This document shows, one piece after another, positions 16,901-24,640 of a stretch of DNA of 64,000 nt. A program made the translations under genes and the position numbers. Every line of letters begins with the position of its first letter. Within the stretch, counting starts at the first letter, position 1. The stretch is from positions 186,001-250,000 of the forward strand of contig NZ_PCQD01000002.1 of NCBI RefSeq assembly GCF_002979975.1. The letters run 5' to 3'. Under the pieces are notes generated by a model. That model worked only from the letters and a program-made list of their open reading frames with translations. It did not search any database and was not told the origin of the DNA. The stretch comes from Pseudomonas sp. MYb185 (GTDB taxonomy: Bacteria; Pseudomonadota; Gammaproteobacteria; Pseudomonadales; Pseudomonadaceae).

Positions 16901-17874
16901 TTACCCCTGCCCTGCTGGTACTGCTGGTGGGTACCGCGCTGGCTTCCCTGGCGACCGGTTCGACCTCGGTGGCAGTGTTGCCGGGCCTGTTCGACTGGCT
17001 GCGCGGCGAATCCAGCCTCGATGCCATCGTGATTGGCGAAATCCGTTTGCCACGCACGCTTATCGCCCTCGCCGTTGGTGCGGCACTGGGCCTGAGCGGC
17101 GCCGCTCTGCAGGGCCTGCTGCGTAATCCGCTGGCGGAACCCAGCCTGACCGGTGCCAGCCAGGGTGCGGCGCTGGGCGCGGCCAGCGTGTTCTACTTCG
17201 GTCTGTTCCCCAGCCTCGGCGCTGCTGCACCCGGGGTTGCCGGACTGATCGGTGCGGCTATAGCACTGATGCTGATGTTGATGCTGGCCGGTTCGGCCCG
17301 TTCGCATATGGTGATCATGGCCGGCCTGGCGATCTCCACCCTCAGCGGTGCGGCGCTGGCCACCGTACTGAACTTCGCTCCCAATCCCTATGCCATGCAG
17401 GAACTGGTGTTCTGGCTGCTCGGCTCGGTCGCCGAACGTGGCCTGGAGCACCTGTGGCTGCTGTTGCCGGCACTGCTGATCGGCAGCATGCTGATTCTCA
17501 GCCAGCGCCGGCTGCTCAGCGGTCTCAGTCTCGGCGATCAGGTGGCGCGCAGCATGGGGCTGAACTATCGCAACGGCAGCATCATGATCGTGCTGGGCGC
17601 GGCCATCCTGGTCGGTGCTTCGGTGGCGGTAGCCGGCAGCATCGGCTTTGTTGGCCTGCTGGTACCCCATCTGCTGCGCCCACTGGTACACCATCGCCCT
17701 GAACGCCTGCTGATACCTGCCGCGCTGGCCGGCGCGATCCTGGTGTGCGTGGCCGATATCGGCGTGCGCATGCTGCCGCCCGGCCGTGAACTCAAGCTCG
17801 GTGTACTGACCTCGCTGCTGGGGGCGCCGCTATTCATCTGGCTGGTGTGGAAGGAGCGCAAACGGTGGATCTGA
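16888..17874 (+). CDS. btuC: cobalamin ABC transporter permease
   Basis: 328 aa FecCD/BtuC-type permease with about ten membrane helices. Motifs include IRLPRTLIALAVGAALGLSG, LQGLLRNPLAEPSLTGASQG (the BtuD-coupling region) and FVGLLVPHLLRPLV. The ATG at 16888 lies inside the btuF end, giving translational coupling. Together with BtuD it moves B12 through the inner membrane. Confidence 0.95.
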   Translation: MARLITPALLVLLVGTALASLATGSTSVAVLPGLFDWLRGESSLDAIVIGEIRLPRTLIALAVGAALGLSGAALQGLLRNPLAEPSLTGASQGAALGAASVFYFGLFPSLGAAAPGVAGLIGAAIALMLMLMLAGSARSHMVIMAGLAISTLSGAALATVLNFAPNPYAMQELVFWLLGSVAERGLEHLWLLLPALLIGSMLILSQRRLLSGLSLGDQVARSMGLNYRNGSIMIVLGAAILVGASVAVAGSIGFVGLLVPHLLRPLVHHRPERLLIPAALAGAILVCVADIGVRMLPPGRELKLGVLTSLLGAPLFIWLVWKERKRWI

Positions 17875-18593
17875 TCGATATCCAGGACCTGAGCGTCGGC
17901 CGGCGGCTGATGGGGGTCAGCCTGAATCTGGCTGCCGGTGAAATGCTCGGTATCATCGGCGCCAATGGCGCCGGCAAGTCCACCCTGCTGCAATGCCTGG
18001 CCGGCATCCAGTCCTATCACGGGGCAGTCTACGTTGAGGGCACTGCCCTGGGCGCACTGAGTGACCGCCAGCGGGCGCAGCAGATCGGCTTTCTGCCACA
18101 GAGCAATCACAGCGCCTGGGCGCTGTCGGTACGCGATGTGATCGCCCTCGGGCGCTTGCCCTGGGGTGATAGCAATGCCGAAGCGATACATCATGCCGCA
18201 GAGGATGCCCAGGTCAGCGATTGGATGGAGCGCAATGTCGCGCAGCTGTCCGGCGGACAGCAGGCCAGGGTCTGGCTGGCCCGGGTACTGGCCGGCCAAC
18301 CCACCGTGCTGCTGGCCGACGAACCGGTGGCCAGCCTCGACCTGTATCACCAGCAGAACGTACTGCGCCTGCTGCGCCGCTACGCCCACGCCGGGCGTGG
18401 CGTCATGCTGTCGATTCATGACCTGTCACTGGCGGCACGTTACTGCGACCGCCTGTGCCTGCTGCACGAAGGTCGCCTGCTCGCGCTGGGCACACCGGCC
18501 GAGGTACTGACCCCGCAGCATCTGCAGCAGGCATTCCATATCGATGCGCATATCGACCTGGACAGCAACCCACCCATCATCATCCCGAGGTAA
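17865..18593 (+). CDS. btuD: cobalamin ABC transporter ATP-binding protein
   Basis: 242 aa ATPase. Walker [13 protein letters not shown]-loop QIGFLPQSNHS, signature LSGGQQARVWLARVL, Walker B VLLADEPVASLD and H-loop LSIHDLSLAARYCDR are complete. The start is GTG at 17865, 8 nt after AAGGAG and overlapping the btuC end by 10 bp; upstream in-frame codons lie inside btuC without a better signal. It energises BtuC. Confidence 0.95.
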   Translation: MDLIDIQDLSVGRRLMGVSLNLAAGEMLGIIGANGAGKSTLLQCLAGIQSYHGAVYVEGTALGALSDRQRAQQIGFLPQSNHSAWALSVRDVIALGRLPWGDSNAEAIHHAAEDAQVSDWMERNVAQLSGGQQARVWLARVLAGQPTVLLADEPVASLDLYHQQNVLRLLRRYAHAGRGVMLSIHDLSLAARYCDRLCLLHEGRLLALGTPAEVLTPQHLQQAFHIDAHIDLDSNPPIIIPR

Positions 18594-18598
18594 GCGCC

Positions 18599-19144
18599 AT
18601 GGCCTTCAAGTTCGGCAAGAACATCGACGAGATGTGCTACCCCTTCATGTATGAAAGCTCATCGCTATGCGACTTCGAGATTATCACCGACGAACTCTGC
18701 GGCCATATCGGCGCGATTCTCGCGCACCTGCTGCCGGAGGATGCGCCGGACATCGCTGCCGACCTGGAGCAGGTGCAGCCGCTGGCCTTCCACATCAACG
18801 GTTCGATCCGCGGCCGGCTGGCCGTCAGCGAGGACGATATCCAGTGGCTGCAAGAACGGCTGAATCACTACAAGGCCGAGGTGGCCGAGCGGCTGAATGC
18901 CTTCGTGCTGCCACGCGGCACACCGCCAGTCCCACAACTGCATCTGGCCCGCTCGGCCTGCAAGAAGGCGATACGGGCGATGGTCAAGGTCGATCAGGAA
19001 GGCAAGGAAGTACCCATGCTGCTGCCTCGGATGTGCAATATGCTGTGCAACTTCTTCTTCGTGCTGACGCTGGTGATCAATCAGCGCCGCGGGCTGGTCG
19101 AGCCGGAGTTCATCAGCCGAAGCTATGGCCGCCCGGACCGGTAG
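18599..19144 (+). CDS. degenerate PduO-type cobalamin adenosyltransferase relative
   Basis: 181 aa. The helical-bundle pattern of PduO/MMAB adenosyltransferases is recognisable: CDFEIITDELCGHIGAILAH (family TVDELNAHIG), FVLPRGTPPVPQLHLARSAC, and a terminal LPRMCNMLCNFFFVLTLVIN. The N-terminal TGDxGxT nucleotide motif is absent and the usual CRRAER is CKKAIR. It begins 5 bp after btuD, the last gene of the riboswitch operon. Its role is cobalamin-related, but whether it is an active adenosyltransferase, a B12-binding chaperone or a sensor is unknown. Confidence 0.7.
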   Translation: MAFKFGKNIDEMCYPFMYESSSLCDFEIITDELCGHIGAILAHLLPEDAPDIAADLEQVQPLAFHINGSIRGRLAVSEDDIQWLQERLNHYKAEVAERLNAFVLPRGTPPVPQLHLARSACKKAIRAMVKVDQEGKEVPMLLPRMCNMLCNFFFVLTLVINQRRGLVEPEFISRSYGRPDR

Positions 19145-19257
19145 AAAAGGCTACCGATCACCCGCCGCCAACGTCCACGGCTGTCGGTGATTTCCCGATA
19201 GTGTCGCTTGCGGGGCGCGTAGGCCAGTCGCCAGCAGCGCCAGACATACCATCTCAT
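19123..19257 (-). CDS. putative 44-aa Trp/Arg-rich small protein downstream of tonB
   Basis: ATG at 19257 follows AGAGGGAC with 5-6 nt spacing, a strong Shine-Dalgarno. The frame encodes MRWYVWRCWRLAYAPRKRHY and continues basic to a TAG at 19123-19125. It lies 46 bp after the tonB stop on the same strand, so it could end the hemO-tonB operon, and overlaps the adenosyltransferase 3' end by 22 bp. I do not recognise the family. Evidence is the ribosome site, position and non-random composition only. Confidence 0.4.
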   Translation of the reverse strand: MRWYVWRCWRLAYAPRKRHYREITDSRGRWRRVIGSLFYRSGRP

Positions 19258-19303
19258 GATCGTCCCTCTGCTTATCTGGAATCGCCCGGTAGCAACGCTG
19301 TAC

Positions 19304-20107
19304 TTACAGATTGAACTGGATCGGCAGCGTCAGGGTAAGTGTAGCTCCTGGCAGCACGCCGTCCGGCGGGGATGGCAGGGGATCGGCGCGGCGGATCGTT
19401 GCCAGTGCCTCACGGTCGAACATCGGTACTCCGCTACCCTGCTGCAGATTCATCGACAGCACCCGCCCCTCTCGATCCATGACGAAGGTCACCACACTCA
19501 CACCCTTGCGCCGCCCATCGCGGGGCGAACGTTTATTGCGTTCCAGGTGCGCCTGCAAAGCCTGCTGCCACTGCTGCTGTGCATCCATGATCTGCTGGCT
19601 GAATGCGCCCTGCATCGGTGCGGTCACCTGGTCACTGACCTGCGCCACATCCATGCTCGGCGGGGCGGTGGTTTCCGCTGCGGATACCTCACTGACCTCC
19701 TCAGCCGGCTCTGGCTCCGGCTCGACTTCCGGCTTGGGTTCGGGTTTGGGCCTTTCTGCCACGACCGGCTTCTGGATCGGTACTTCGGCGGGCCGCTGCA
19801 CCTTCGGCAGCTCCGGCAGCTTCTGCTCCACCACCTCGGGCGGTGTCACTGGTGCCTTCTGCGCCTGCACCTGCTCTGGTCCGGGTGGCACTTCCTTCGC
19901 TGCGTCCTCGGGTGCGGCCATGAACATCGCCAGTTCCACCACAAAGGGTGCAGCGGCAGGCATCTCCGGCGGGGACGGTGCCGCAGGGCGCCACATATAC
20001 AGCGCCGCTACTGCGCCATGCAGTGACAGCGCGAACAGCCCAGCCAGCGACCAGTACAGCGGTCCCCGCCTGGATGCCCCACGCTGCGGGCCGGCCAGGG
20101 GTGTCAC
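19304..20107 (-). CDS. tonB: TonB energy transducer
   Basis: 267 aa. One N-terminal anchor (LYWSLAGLFALSLHGAVAAL, residues 17-36) is followed by a Pro/Glu/Lys-rich periplasmic spacer (about 70-140) and a C-terminal TonB domain from residue 185 (KGVSVVTFVMDREGRVLSMN, LPIQFNL). The start is GTG at 20107, overlapping the exbD stop and 6 nt after GGAGGG. It transmits ExbBD proton-motive energy to outer-membrane receptors. Its place behind hemO and beside the has genes suggests it serves HasR as a HasB-like partner. Confidence 0.93.
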   Translation of the reverse strand: MTPLAGPQRGASRRGPLYWSLAGLFALSLHGAVAALYMWRPAAPSPPEMPAAAPFVVELAMFMAAPEDAAKEVPPGPEQVQAQKAPVTPPEVVEQKLPELPKVQRPAEVPIQKPVVAERPKPEPKPEVEPEPEPAEEVSEVSAAETTAPPSMDVAQVSDQVTAPMQGAFSQQIMDAQQQWQQALQAHLERNKRSPRDGRRKGVSVVTFVMDREGRVLSMNLQQGSGVPMFDREALATIRRADPLPSPPDGVLPGATLTLTLPIQFNL

Positions 20108-20538
20108 AGCACACCCTCCGCAGGCCGCTCCAACCCCACCAGCGCGACCTTCAGATAGCCCGCCGTGCCGAGCAGGTTCATGACCTCCATCAGCTCCCCG
20201 TAGGGCACCGACTGATCGGCGCGCAGGAAGATGCGCTGCTCGTCGTCGGGGGCCAACTGGCGCAGGCTGTCCGCCAACCTCTCCCGTTCCACCTTCAGAT
20301 CATCCCCGAGCGTCAGCGACAGGTCGGTCTGGATCGTCAGGTACAGTGGCTCATCCGGAGCCGGTTGCGGTGTCGCCGAGGACGCTGGCAGGTCGACCGG
20401 CACACTTACCGTCGCCAGCGGCGCGGCGACCATGAAGATGATCAGCAGTACCAGCATCACATCGATGAACGGTGTGACGTTGATCTCATGGTTGTCCGGC
20501 AGGTCCGCGGCGCTGGTGTCCTGCATGCGAAACGCCAT
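20104..20538 (-). CDS. exbD: ExbD biopolymer transport protein
   Basis: 144 aa with a single N-terminal membrane helix, INVTPFIDVMLVLLIIFMVA, which contains the essential Asp. The periplasmic domain (FLRADQSVPYGELMEVMNLL) follows. The start overlaps the exbB stop (ATGA), and the end overlaps tonB. It is the proton-channel partner of ExbB. Confidence 0.95.
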   Translation of the reverse strand: MAFRMQDTSAADLPDNHEINVTPFIDVMLVLLIIFMVAAPLATVSVPVDLPASSATPQPAPDEPLYLTIQTDLSLTLGDDLKVERERLADSLRQLAPDDEQRIFLRADQSVPYGELMEVMNLLGTAGYLKVALVGLERPAEGVL

Positions 20539-21512
20539 CAGCCTGCACTCCGCGCCATGGGTACCACGGTCTGCCGCTCATCGCTCAGGCTTCTACCGCC
20601 GGGATGCCTGCGATCCAGATCCCGACTGACCAGGATCAGCAGCGCCGTGGCGATGTCCCCCAGCACGGAACGATACACCCCGATGGCCCGGGCAAAGTGG
20701 TTGTAGATCACTACCGCCGGAATCGCCGCCACCAGGCCGAATGCCGTTGCCAGCAGCGCCTCGGCGATACCCGGTGCCACCACCGCCAGGTTGGTGGTCT
20801 GGGACTGGGCAATGCCGATAAAGCTGTTCATGATGCCCCACACCGTACCGAACAGCCCCACGAAGGGCGATACCGCACCGATGGTGGCAAGTACACCGGT
20901 ACCACGACTCATGTGCGAGCCGGCAGATACCTGCACGCGGTCCAGGCGCGCCGCCACCCGCTCCTTGATGCCGTCATCGGATGCCGGCCCCTGGGCCGAC
21001 AGCTGCAACTCATGAGCGGTAGCCCCCAGCAGATCCACGCCCACGCCACGCTGCTCGGCACAATACTGCCGCGCATCGGCAAAGCTCTCGGCATTCACCA
21101 GTATCTGCAGAATGCTGCGCGCCCGATGGCGCGCCACGTGCAGTTGCAGCGCCTTGAATATCCAGATCGCCCAGGTCAGCACCGACGCCAGCAACAGACC
21201 GATCATCACCGACTTGACTACCCAGTCGGCAGCCAGGTACATGCCCCAGGGCGACAGGTCATGTGGCAGCCCCGCCGCCGTCTCCTGCTCCGCCGCAAGC
21301 TCGCTCAGACCGGCCTCTTCGCCCGCAGCCCCGGGAAGCGGGATCAATTCGGCACCCGTCTTCGCATCCACCGCCGCACCAGCCGCAGCATCGGATGCCG
21401 CCGCCGTCACCGGCGGTTCATCGGCAAGCGGCGCAACCGGCTCATTCGCACTGGCGATTGGCACCAGCAGCAAGGCAACCAGCAAGCCTAGAATGCGGGC
21501 TTGTATTTTCAT
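20538..21512 (-). CDS. exbB: ExbB biopolymer transport protein
   Basis: 324 aa, of the longer Pseudomonas type. A signal peptide (LLVALLLVPIASANE) and an Ala/Glu-rich periplasmic extension to residue 95 come first. Three membrane helices follow (VVKSVMIGLLLASVLTWAIW; GVLATIGAVSPFVGLFGTVW; EALLATAFGLVAAIPAVVIY). The TATAFGL-like channel helix is typical. It forms the proton channel with ExbD for TonB. A hairpin at 21540-21562 separates it from ybaN but lacks a U-tract, so read-through from hemO-ybaN is likely. Confidence 0.94.
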   Translation of the reverse strand: MKIQARILGLLVALLLVPIASANEPVAPLADEPPVTAAASDAAAGAAVDAKTGAELIPLPGAAGEEAGLSELAAEQETAAGLPHDLSPWGMYLAADWVVKSVMIGLLLASVLTWAIWIFKALQLHVARHRARSILQILVNAESFADARQYCAEQRGVGVDLLGATAHELQLSAQGPASDDGIKERVAARLDRVQVSAGSHMSRGTGVLATIGAVSPFVGLFGTVWGIMNSFIGIAQSQTTNLAVVAPGIAEALLATAFGLVAAIPAVVIYNHFARAIGVYRSVLGDIATALLILVSRDLDRRHPGGRSLSDERQTVVPMARSAG

Positions 21513-21579
21513 GTGACTACACCTTTGAACTCAGCTGTGCAGCCGGGACAAGCGCCCGGCTGACATGACATTGACCGCT

Positions 21580-21951
21580 TCAGGAGCGGGTTACGACCAG
21601 CTCGGGACGAGTACACAACCACAGCAGCACCACACACATGACCGACGGTACCAGCCACTGCACCCACAGCACATTGGCGCTGATGCAGATCAACGGCATG
21701 CTTATCAGCATGCTGATCGCCGCCAGCCACTTGGCCCGACGGGGAATCGCCCGATAGCGATACCAGTTGTCGATCGGCGGGCCAAAGCGCGGATGCGCCA
21801 GCAACCAGGCGTTCAGTGCCGGCCAGCCCTTGCCCGAGGCCCAGGCGGCCAACAACATGAACACCGTGGTCGGCATACCCGGCAGTACCACGCCAATCAG
21901 CCCCAGCGCAACGAACACCAGGGCAAGGAAGCGCCAGCACAACGCTCGCAT
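21580..21951 (-). CDS. ybaN: YbaN/DUF454 family inner-membrane protein
   Basis: 123 aa with three to four helices. Motifs FVALGLIGVVLPGMPTTVFM and AAWASGKGWPALNAWLLAHP are diagnostic of DUF454. Its ATG overlaps the last base of hemO. Linkage to hemO is common in Pseudomonas-like heme loci, but the biochemical role is unknown. Confidence 0.9.
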   Translation of the reverse strand: MRALCWRFLALVFVALGLIGVVLPGMPTTVFMLLAAWASGKGWPALNAWLLAHPRFGPPIDNWYRYRAIPRRAKWLAAISMLISMPLICISANVLWVQWLVPSVMCVVLLWLCTRPELVVTRS

Positions 21952-22580
21952 CAGACCGCGTCCGCAGCTCGCTCAGCGGCCATCAAGGCTTCGACCGACG
22001 CCCGCACGAAGGCGAATGCCTGCCGGGCACCGGCCAGCGCCTGCTCCCGCTGCTCGGCGGTCAGCTCGATGGCATCCAGCTCATCCTTGAAACGCCGCCA
22101 GTGCAATCCACGTCCCTCGGTATGCCCCGCCAGATGGCGTGCTCCAAAGGTTTCGGAAAGACCCAGCTGATCCCGGGCATGCTTGAGCAGAAACGCCGCA
22201 CCCAGCGTCGAACCTTCATGGGTATAGAGCCAGCCCAGTGCAGCATCGCCCTCCTCGACCCACACCGCAGCGGCAGCGCTGCGATCCTCGGCCAGTTGCT
22301 CCTCGGTGACGGCAAAGTCGGCACAGTCTGCGAGGATGGCATCAACCCGATTACGCTCACCCAGCCCCGGCAACCGCTTCTGCAGTTCGGCGCTCTGATA
22401 CAGCGGCGAAGTCACCAGATGCAGACGCAGCTGCATGCGCAGAAAGCAGACAAAGCGCTCCCGGCTGGAGAACGGCGCCAACGCCATGATCCGCTGGTCG
22501 AGGCTTTCATGCAGGGCGGTGGTGCCGCTCTTGAGATGGACGGAAAGCGGTTCTGTAATGCTGTCTAATACCGAGGTCAT
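21951..22580 (-). CDS. hemO: biliverdin-producing heme oxygenase
   Basis: 209 aa HemO/PigA-type heme oxygenase. The proximal His24 lies in TALHESLDQRI. The distal helix has the flexible Gly motif EGSTLGAAFLLKHAR. It opens heme to biliverdin, CO and iron in the cytoplasm, completing use of heme captured by HasA/HasR. CAGGAG lies 5 nt before the start. A Fur-type box lies 135 bp upstream. It heads the hemO-ybaN-exbB-exbD-tonB unit. No phuTUV or hmuTUV inner-membrane heme transporter is in this window. Confidence 0.93.
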   Translation of the reverse strand: MTSVLDSITEPLSVHLKSGTTALHESLDQRIMALAPFSSRERFVCFLRMQLRLHLVTSPLYQSAELQKRLPGLGERNRVDAILADCADFAVTEEQLAEDRSAAAAVWVEEGDAALGWLYTHEGSTLGAAFLLKHARDQLGLSETFGARHLAGHTEGRGLHWRRFKDELDAIELTAEQREQALAGARQAFAFVRASVEALMAAERAADAV

Positions 22581-22714
22581 GTCGACTCCTGGCTGATCAA
22601 AGCCATCCGGGTAGGTTGCGGATACTGGCTGATGGGGTTCATTGGCTGATGCGCCATGCTGAACGCATCACTCTCTTATATATGACGTATGAGCGGGACA
22701 GATTCGGTAATCTA

Positions 22715-22733
22715 AATGAGAATTTTTCTGAAA
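22715..22733 (-). promoter_or_regulatory. candidate Fur box upstream of hemO
   Basis: AATGAGAAT, a central T, and TTTCTGAAA. The left half matches the Pseudomonas Fur half-site perfectly and the right half partly. It lies in the only AT-rich stretch upstream of hemO. Moderate support. Confidence 0.5.
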
Positions 22734-22770
22734 AAGGTTCATCAAACCTGAATCTACGTTTTCCTCTCCT

Positions 22771-23244
22771 TGGGAACATCGAGCACCAGCTCGATAATCC
22801 GGCCCCCTGCCAGCCCACAAGTCCCAGGCGTAGCACCCGAACACTGGCTGAGGTGCCCCCCGGGAGCACCACCCGGGTTGGCGAGCGCCTGCTCGCCGAC
22901 AGGGTTTGTGCCATGCGCATACCCCGCAGGCGTAGCGCGGGGGCGCTACACACCAGGGTAGTACGCGGCCCCCTTGCGTGAGCATCCATCCGGGTTGGCG
23001 AGCGCCTGCTCGCCGACGGGGTTTGTGCCATGCGCATACCTCGCAGGCGTAGCGCGGGGGTGCTACACACCAGGGTAGGACGCGGCCCCTTGCGTGAGCA
23101 TCCACCCGGGTTGGCGAGCGCCTGCTCGCCGACGGGGTTTGTGCCATGCGCATACCTCGCAGGCGTAGCGCGGGGGCGCTACACACCCAGGGGGGACCGG
23201 AAACTTCGTCCTCGCCCCCTGGGAACGTCAAGCACCAGCTTGAT
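22771..23244. repeat. hairpin repeats bracketing a tandem array, with covarying stems
   Basis: A 25-bp sequence occurs at 22771-22795 and again at 23220-23244 (22/25 identical), one on each side of the tandem array. Each folds as a stem with ACCA loop: TCGAGC/GCTCGA in the first and TCAAGC/GCTTGA in the second. Two of the three differences are compensatory and keep pairing intact. A partial inverted copy (GAGCTGGTGCTC) lies near 23290. Confidence 0.65.
22870..23192. repeat. tandem repeat array, about 116-bp unit, 2.7 copies
   Basis: Units begin CGGGTTGGCGAGCGCC at 22874, 22991 and 23107 (periods 117 and 116), with the third copy ending near 23192. Each unit has a perfect palindrome, GGCGAGC-GCCT-GCTCGCC, and a CCGC...GCGGGG stem around GGCGTAGCGC. 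The array fills the gap between hemO and hasF. No convincing gene is inside; the open frames only reflect the repeat. Confidence 0.9.
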
Positions 23245-23332
23245 GTGCGGACTGGTTCGAAACACCGCACTACCCGGCGACTCCGCGGACGAGCTGGTGC
23301 TCATCCCTCCCAGGGTTGGGTGCTACATCGCA

Positions 23333-24640
23333 TTACTCCAGATCTCCCACATCCACCACCCCCGCCAGGTACTTCAACTGCAACCGAGCCAGCCGGGCCT
23401 GGTGACGGGCGTCGGCCAGGTCGCGGCGGGCGCTGTAGAGTTGATGCTGGGCGTCGAGCACGTCAAGGTTTACCCGTTCACCACCCAGTACGCTCTGCCG
23501 TGTGGCCTCGACCAGGGTACTGGCCGACTGCACCGCCATTTCATAGGCGTGGGTGCGGGTGGCACTGGTCTGGTACAGGTTGTACTGCCGGCGCAACTCG
23601 TTGAGCAGACTGCTGGTCTGTGCATCCAGTTCATGGCTGGCCTGCTCCAGCCGGTAAGCAGCCTGGCGTGACAGTGCACTGACCCCGCCGCCGGCAAACA
23701 GCGGCACGGTCAGCTGGATGCCGATGCTGTCGGTGTCATAGGTCTGGTTGAAGCTGGTTTCCGAGTCGGACTTGGTCTTGCGGGTGCTGGCATACAGGCT
23801 GAGTTTGGGTAGATGGCCAGCGCGGTGGCGTCTGATCGCCTGTTCGGCCACGGTCAGCCCATGGCGCTGCGCCGCCAGCTCGGGGTTACCGCTCAGCAGC
23901 AGATCGCGCCAGGCCTCGAAGCTGGCCGGCTGCAGCGGCGCGGGGGTGTCCAGGTGGGTCAGCGGGCTCAGGCTGGCCAGCGCCACCGGCTGGCCGATGA
24001 TGCTTTCCAGCTCGCGCAACGCCGCATCCACCTCATTCTCCGCCTCGATCTCCTGGGCCAGCGCCAGATCATGGCGGGCGCGGGTTTCCAGCCAGTCGGT
24101 GCGGGTACCCTCACCACCCTCCAATAGCCGCTGATTGAGGGTCTGGCGTTCAGCGTAGGCTTCACGCTGACTGCGTGCCAGGCGGGTCTGCTCGCCAGCC
24201 AGCAGCGCTTCGCTGTAACTGATGAACACCCGCAACAGCAACTCCTGGCTGCGACTGCGAAAACGCTCATTGCCCAGCAGCGCACGGGCCACGCCCTGGC
24301 GATACTGGGCCCAGGCGGCCATGTCGAACAGCGGCTGCTGCAGGTTGAGTACCGAGGAATAGCTGCGGTAATCACGTTCGATGGTCTGCTCGCCGAGCTG
24401 GGTGTCCTGGGTCACATCCGACCAGTTCTGCGCGTTGGTATAGGTGTAGTTCAGGCTCGGCAGCAGCGCCGCACGGCCAATCGCCTTCTCCTGCTGGTCT
24501 GCCTGATACTCCTCCACTGCCGCCAGGAAAGTCGGATCGTGATGCAGCGCCAGGGCATAGGCATCGGACAGTTCCAGGCCCATGGCTGGCAGGCCGGGCA
24601 CTGCCAACAGCAATAACAGAATGATCTTCCGCACCCTCAT
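23333..24640 (-). CDS. hasF: TolC-family outer-membrane channel of the hemophore exporter
   Basis: 435 aa. The signal peptide is LLLLLAVPGLPAMG. TolC/AprF-type repeats follow, with coiled-coil helices (LRRQYNLYQTSATRTHAYEM) and barrel strands (SIGIQLTVPLFAGGGVSALS). It forms the exit duct for HasA with HasD and HasE. The ATG overlaps the hasE stop; the GTG two codons later has better spacing from GGAGG and may be the real start. The last gene of the has operon. Confidence 0.92.
   Translation of the reverse strand: MRVRKIILLLLLAVPGLPAMGLELSDAYALALHHDPTFLAAVEEYQADQQEKAIGRAALLPSLNYTYTNAQNWSDVTQDTQLGEQTIERDYRSYSSVLNLQQPLFDMAAWAQYRQGVARALLGNERFRSRSQELLLRVFISYSEALLAGEQTRLARSQREAYAERQTLNQRLLEGGEGTRTDWLETRARHDLALAQEIEAENEVDAALRELESIIGQPVALASLSPLTHLDTPAPLQPASFEAWRDLLLSGNPELAAQRHGLTVAEQAIRRHRAGHLPKLSLYASTRKTKSDSETSFNQTYDTDSIGIQLTVPLFAGGGVSALSRQAAYRLEQASHELDAQTSSLLNELRRQYNLYQTSATRTHAYEMAVQSASTLVEATRQSVLGGERVNLDVLDAQHQLYSARRDLADARHQARLARLQLKYLAGVVDVGDLE

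Noticed and set aside
22870-23192. CRISPR array
   Set aside because: The units are ~116 bp with no short-repeat/variable-spacer alternation, and no cas genes are present.
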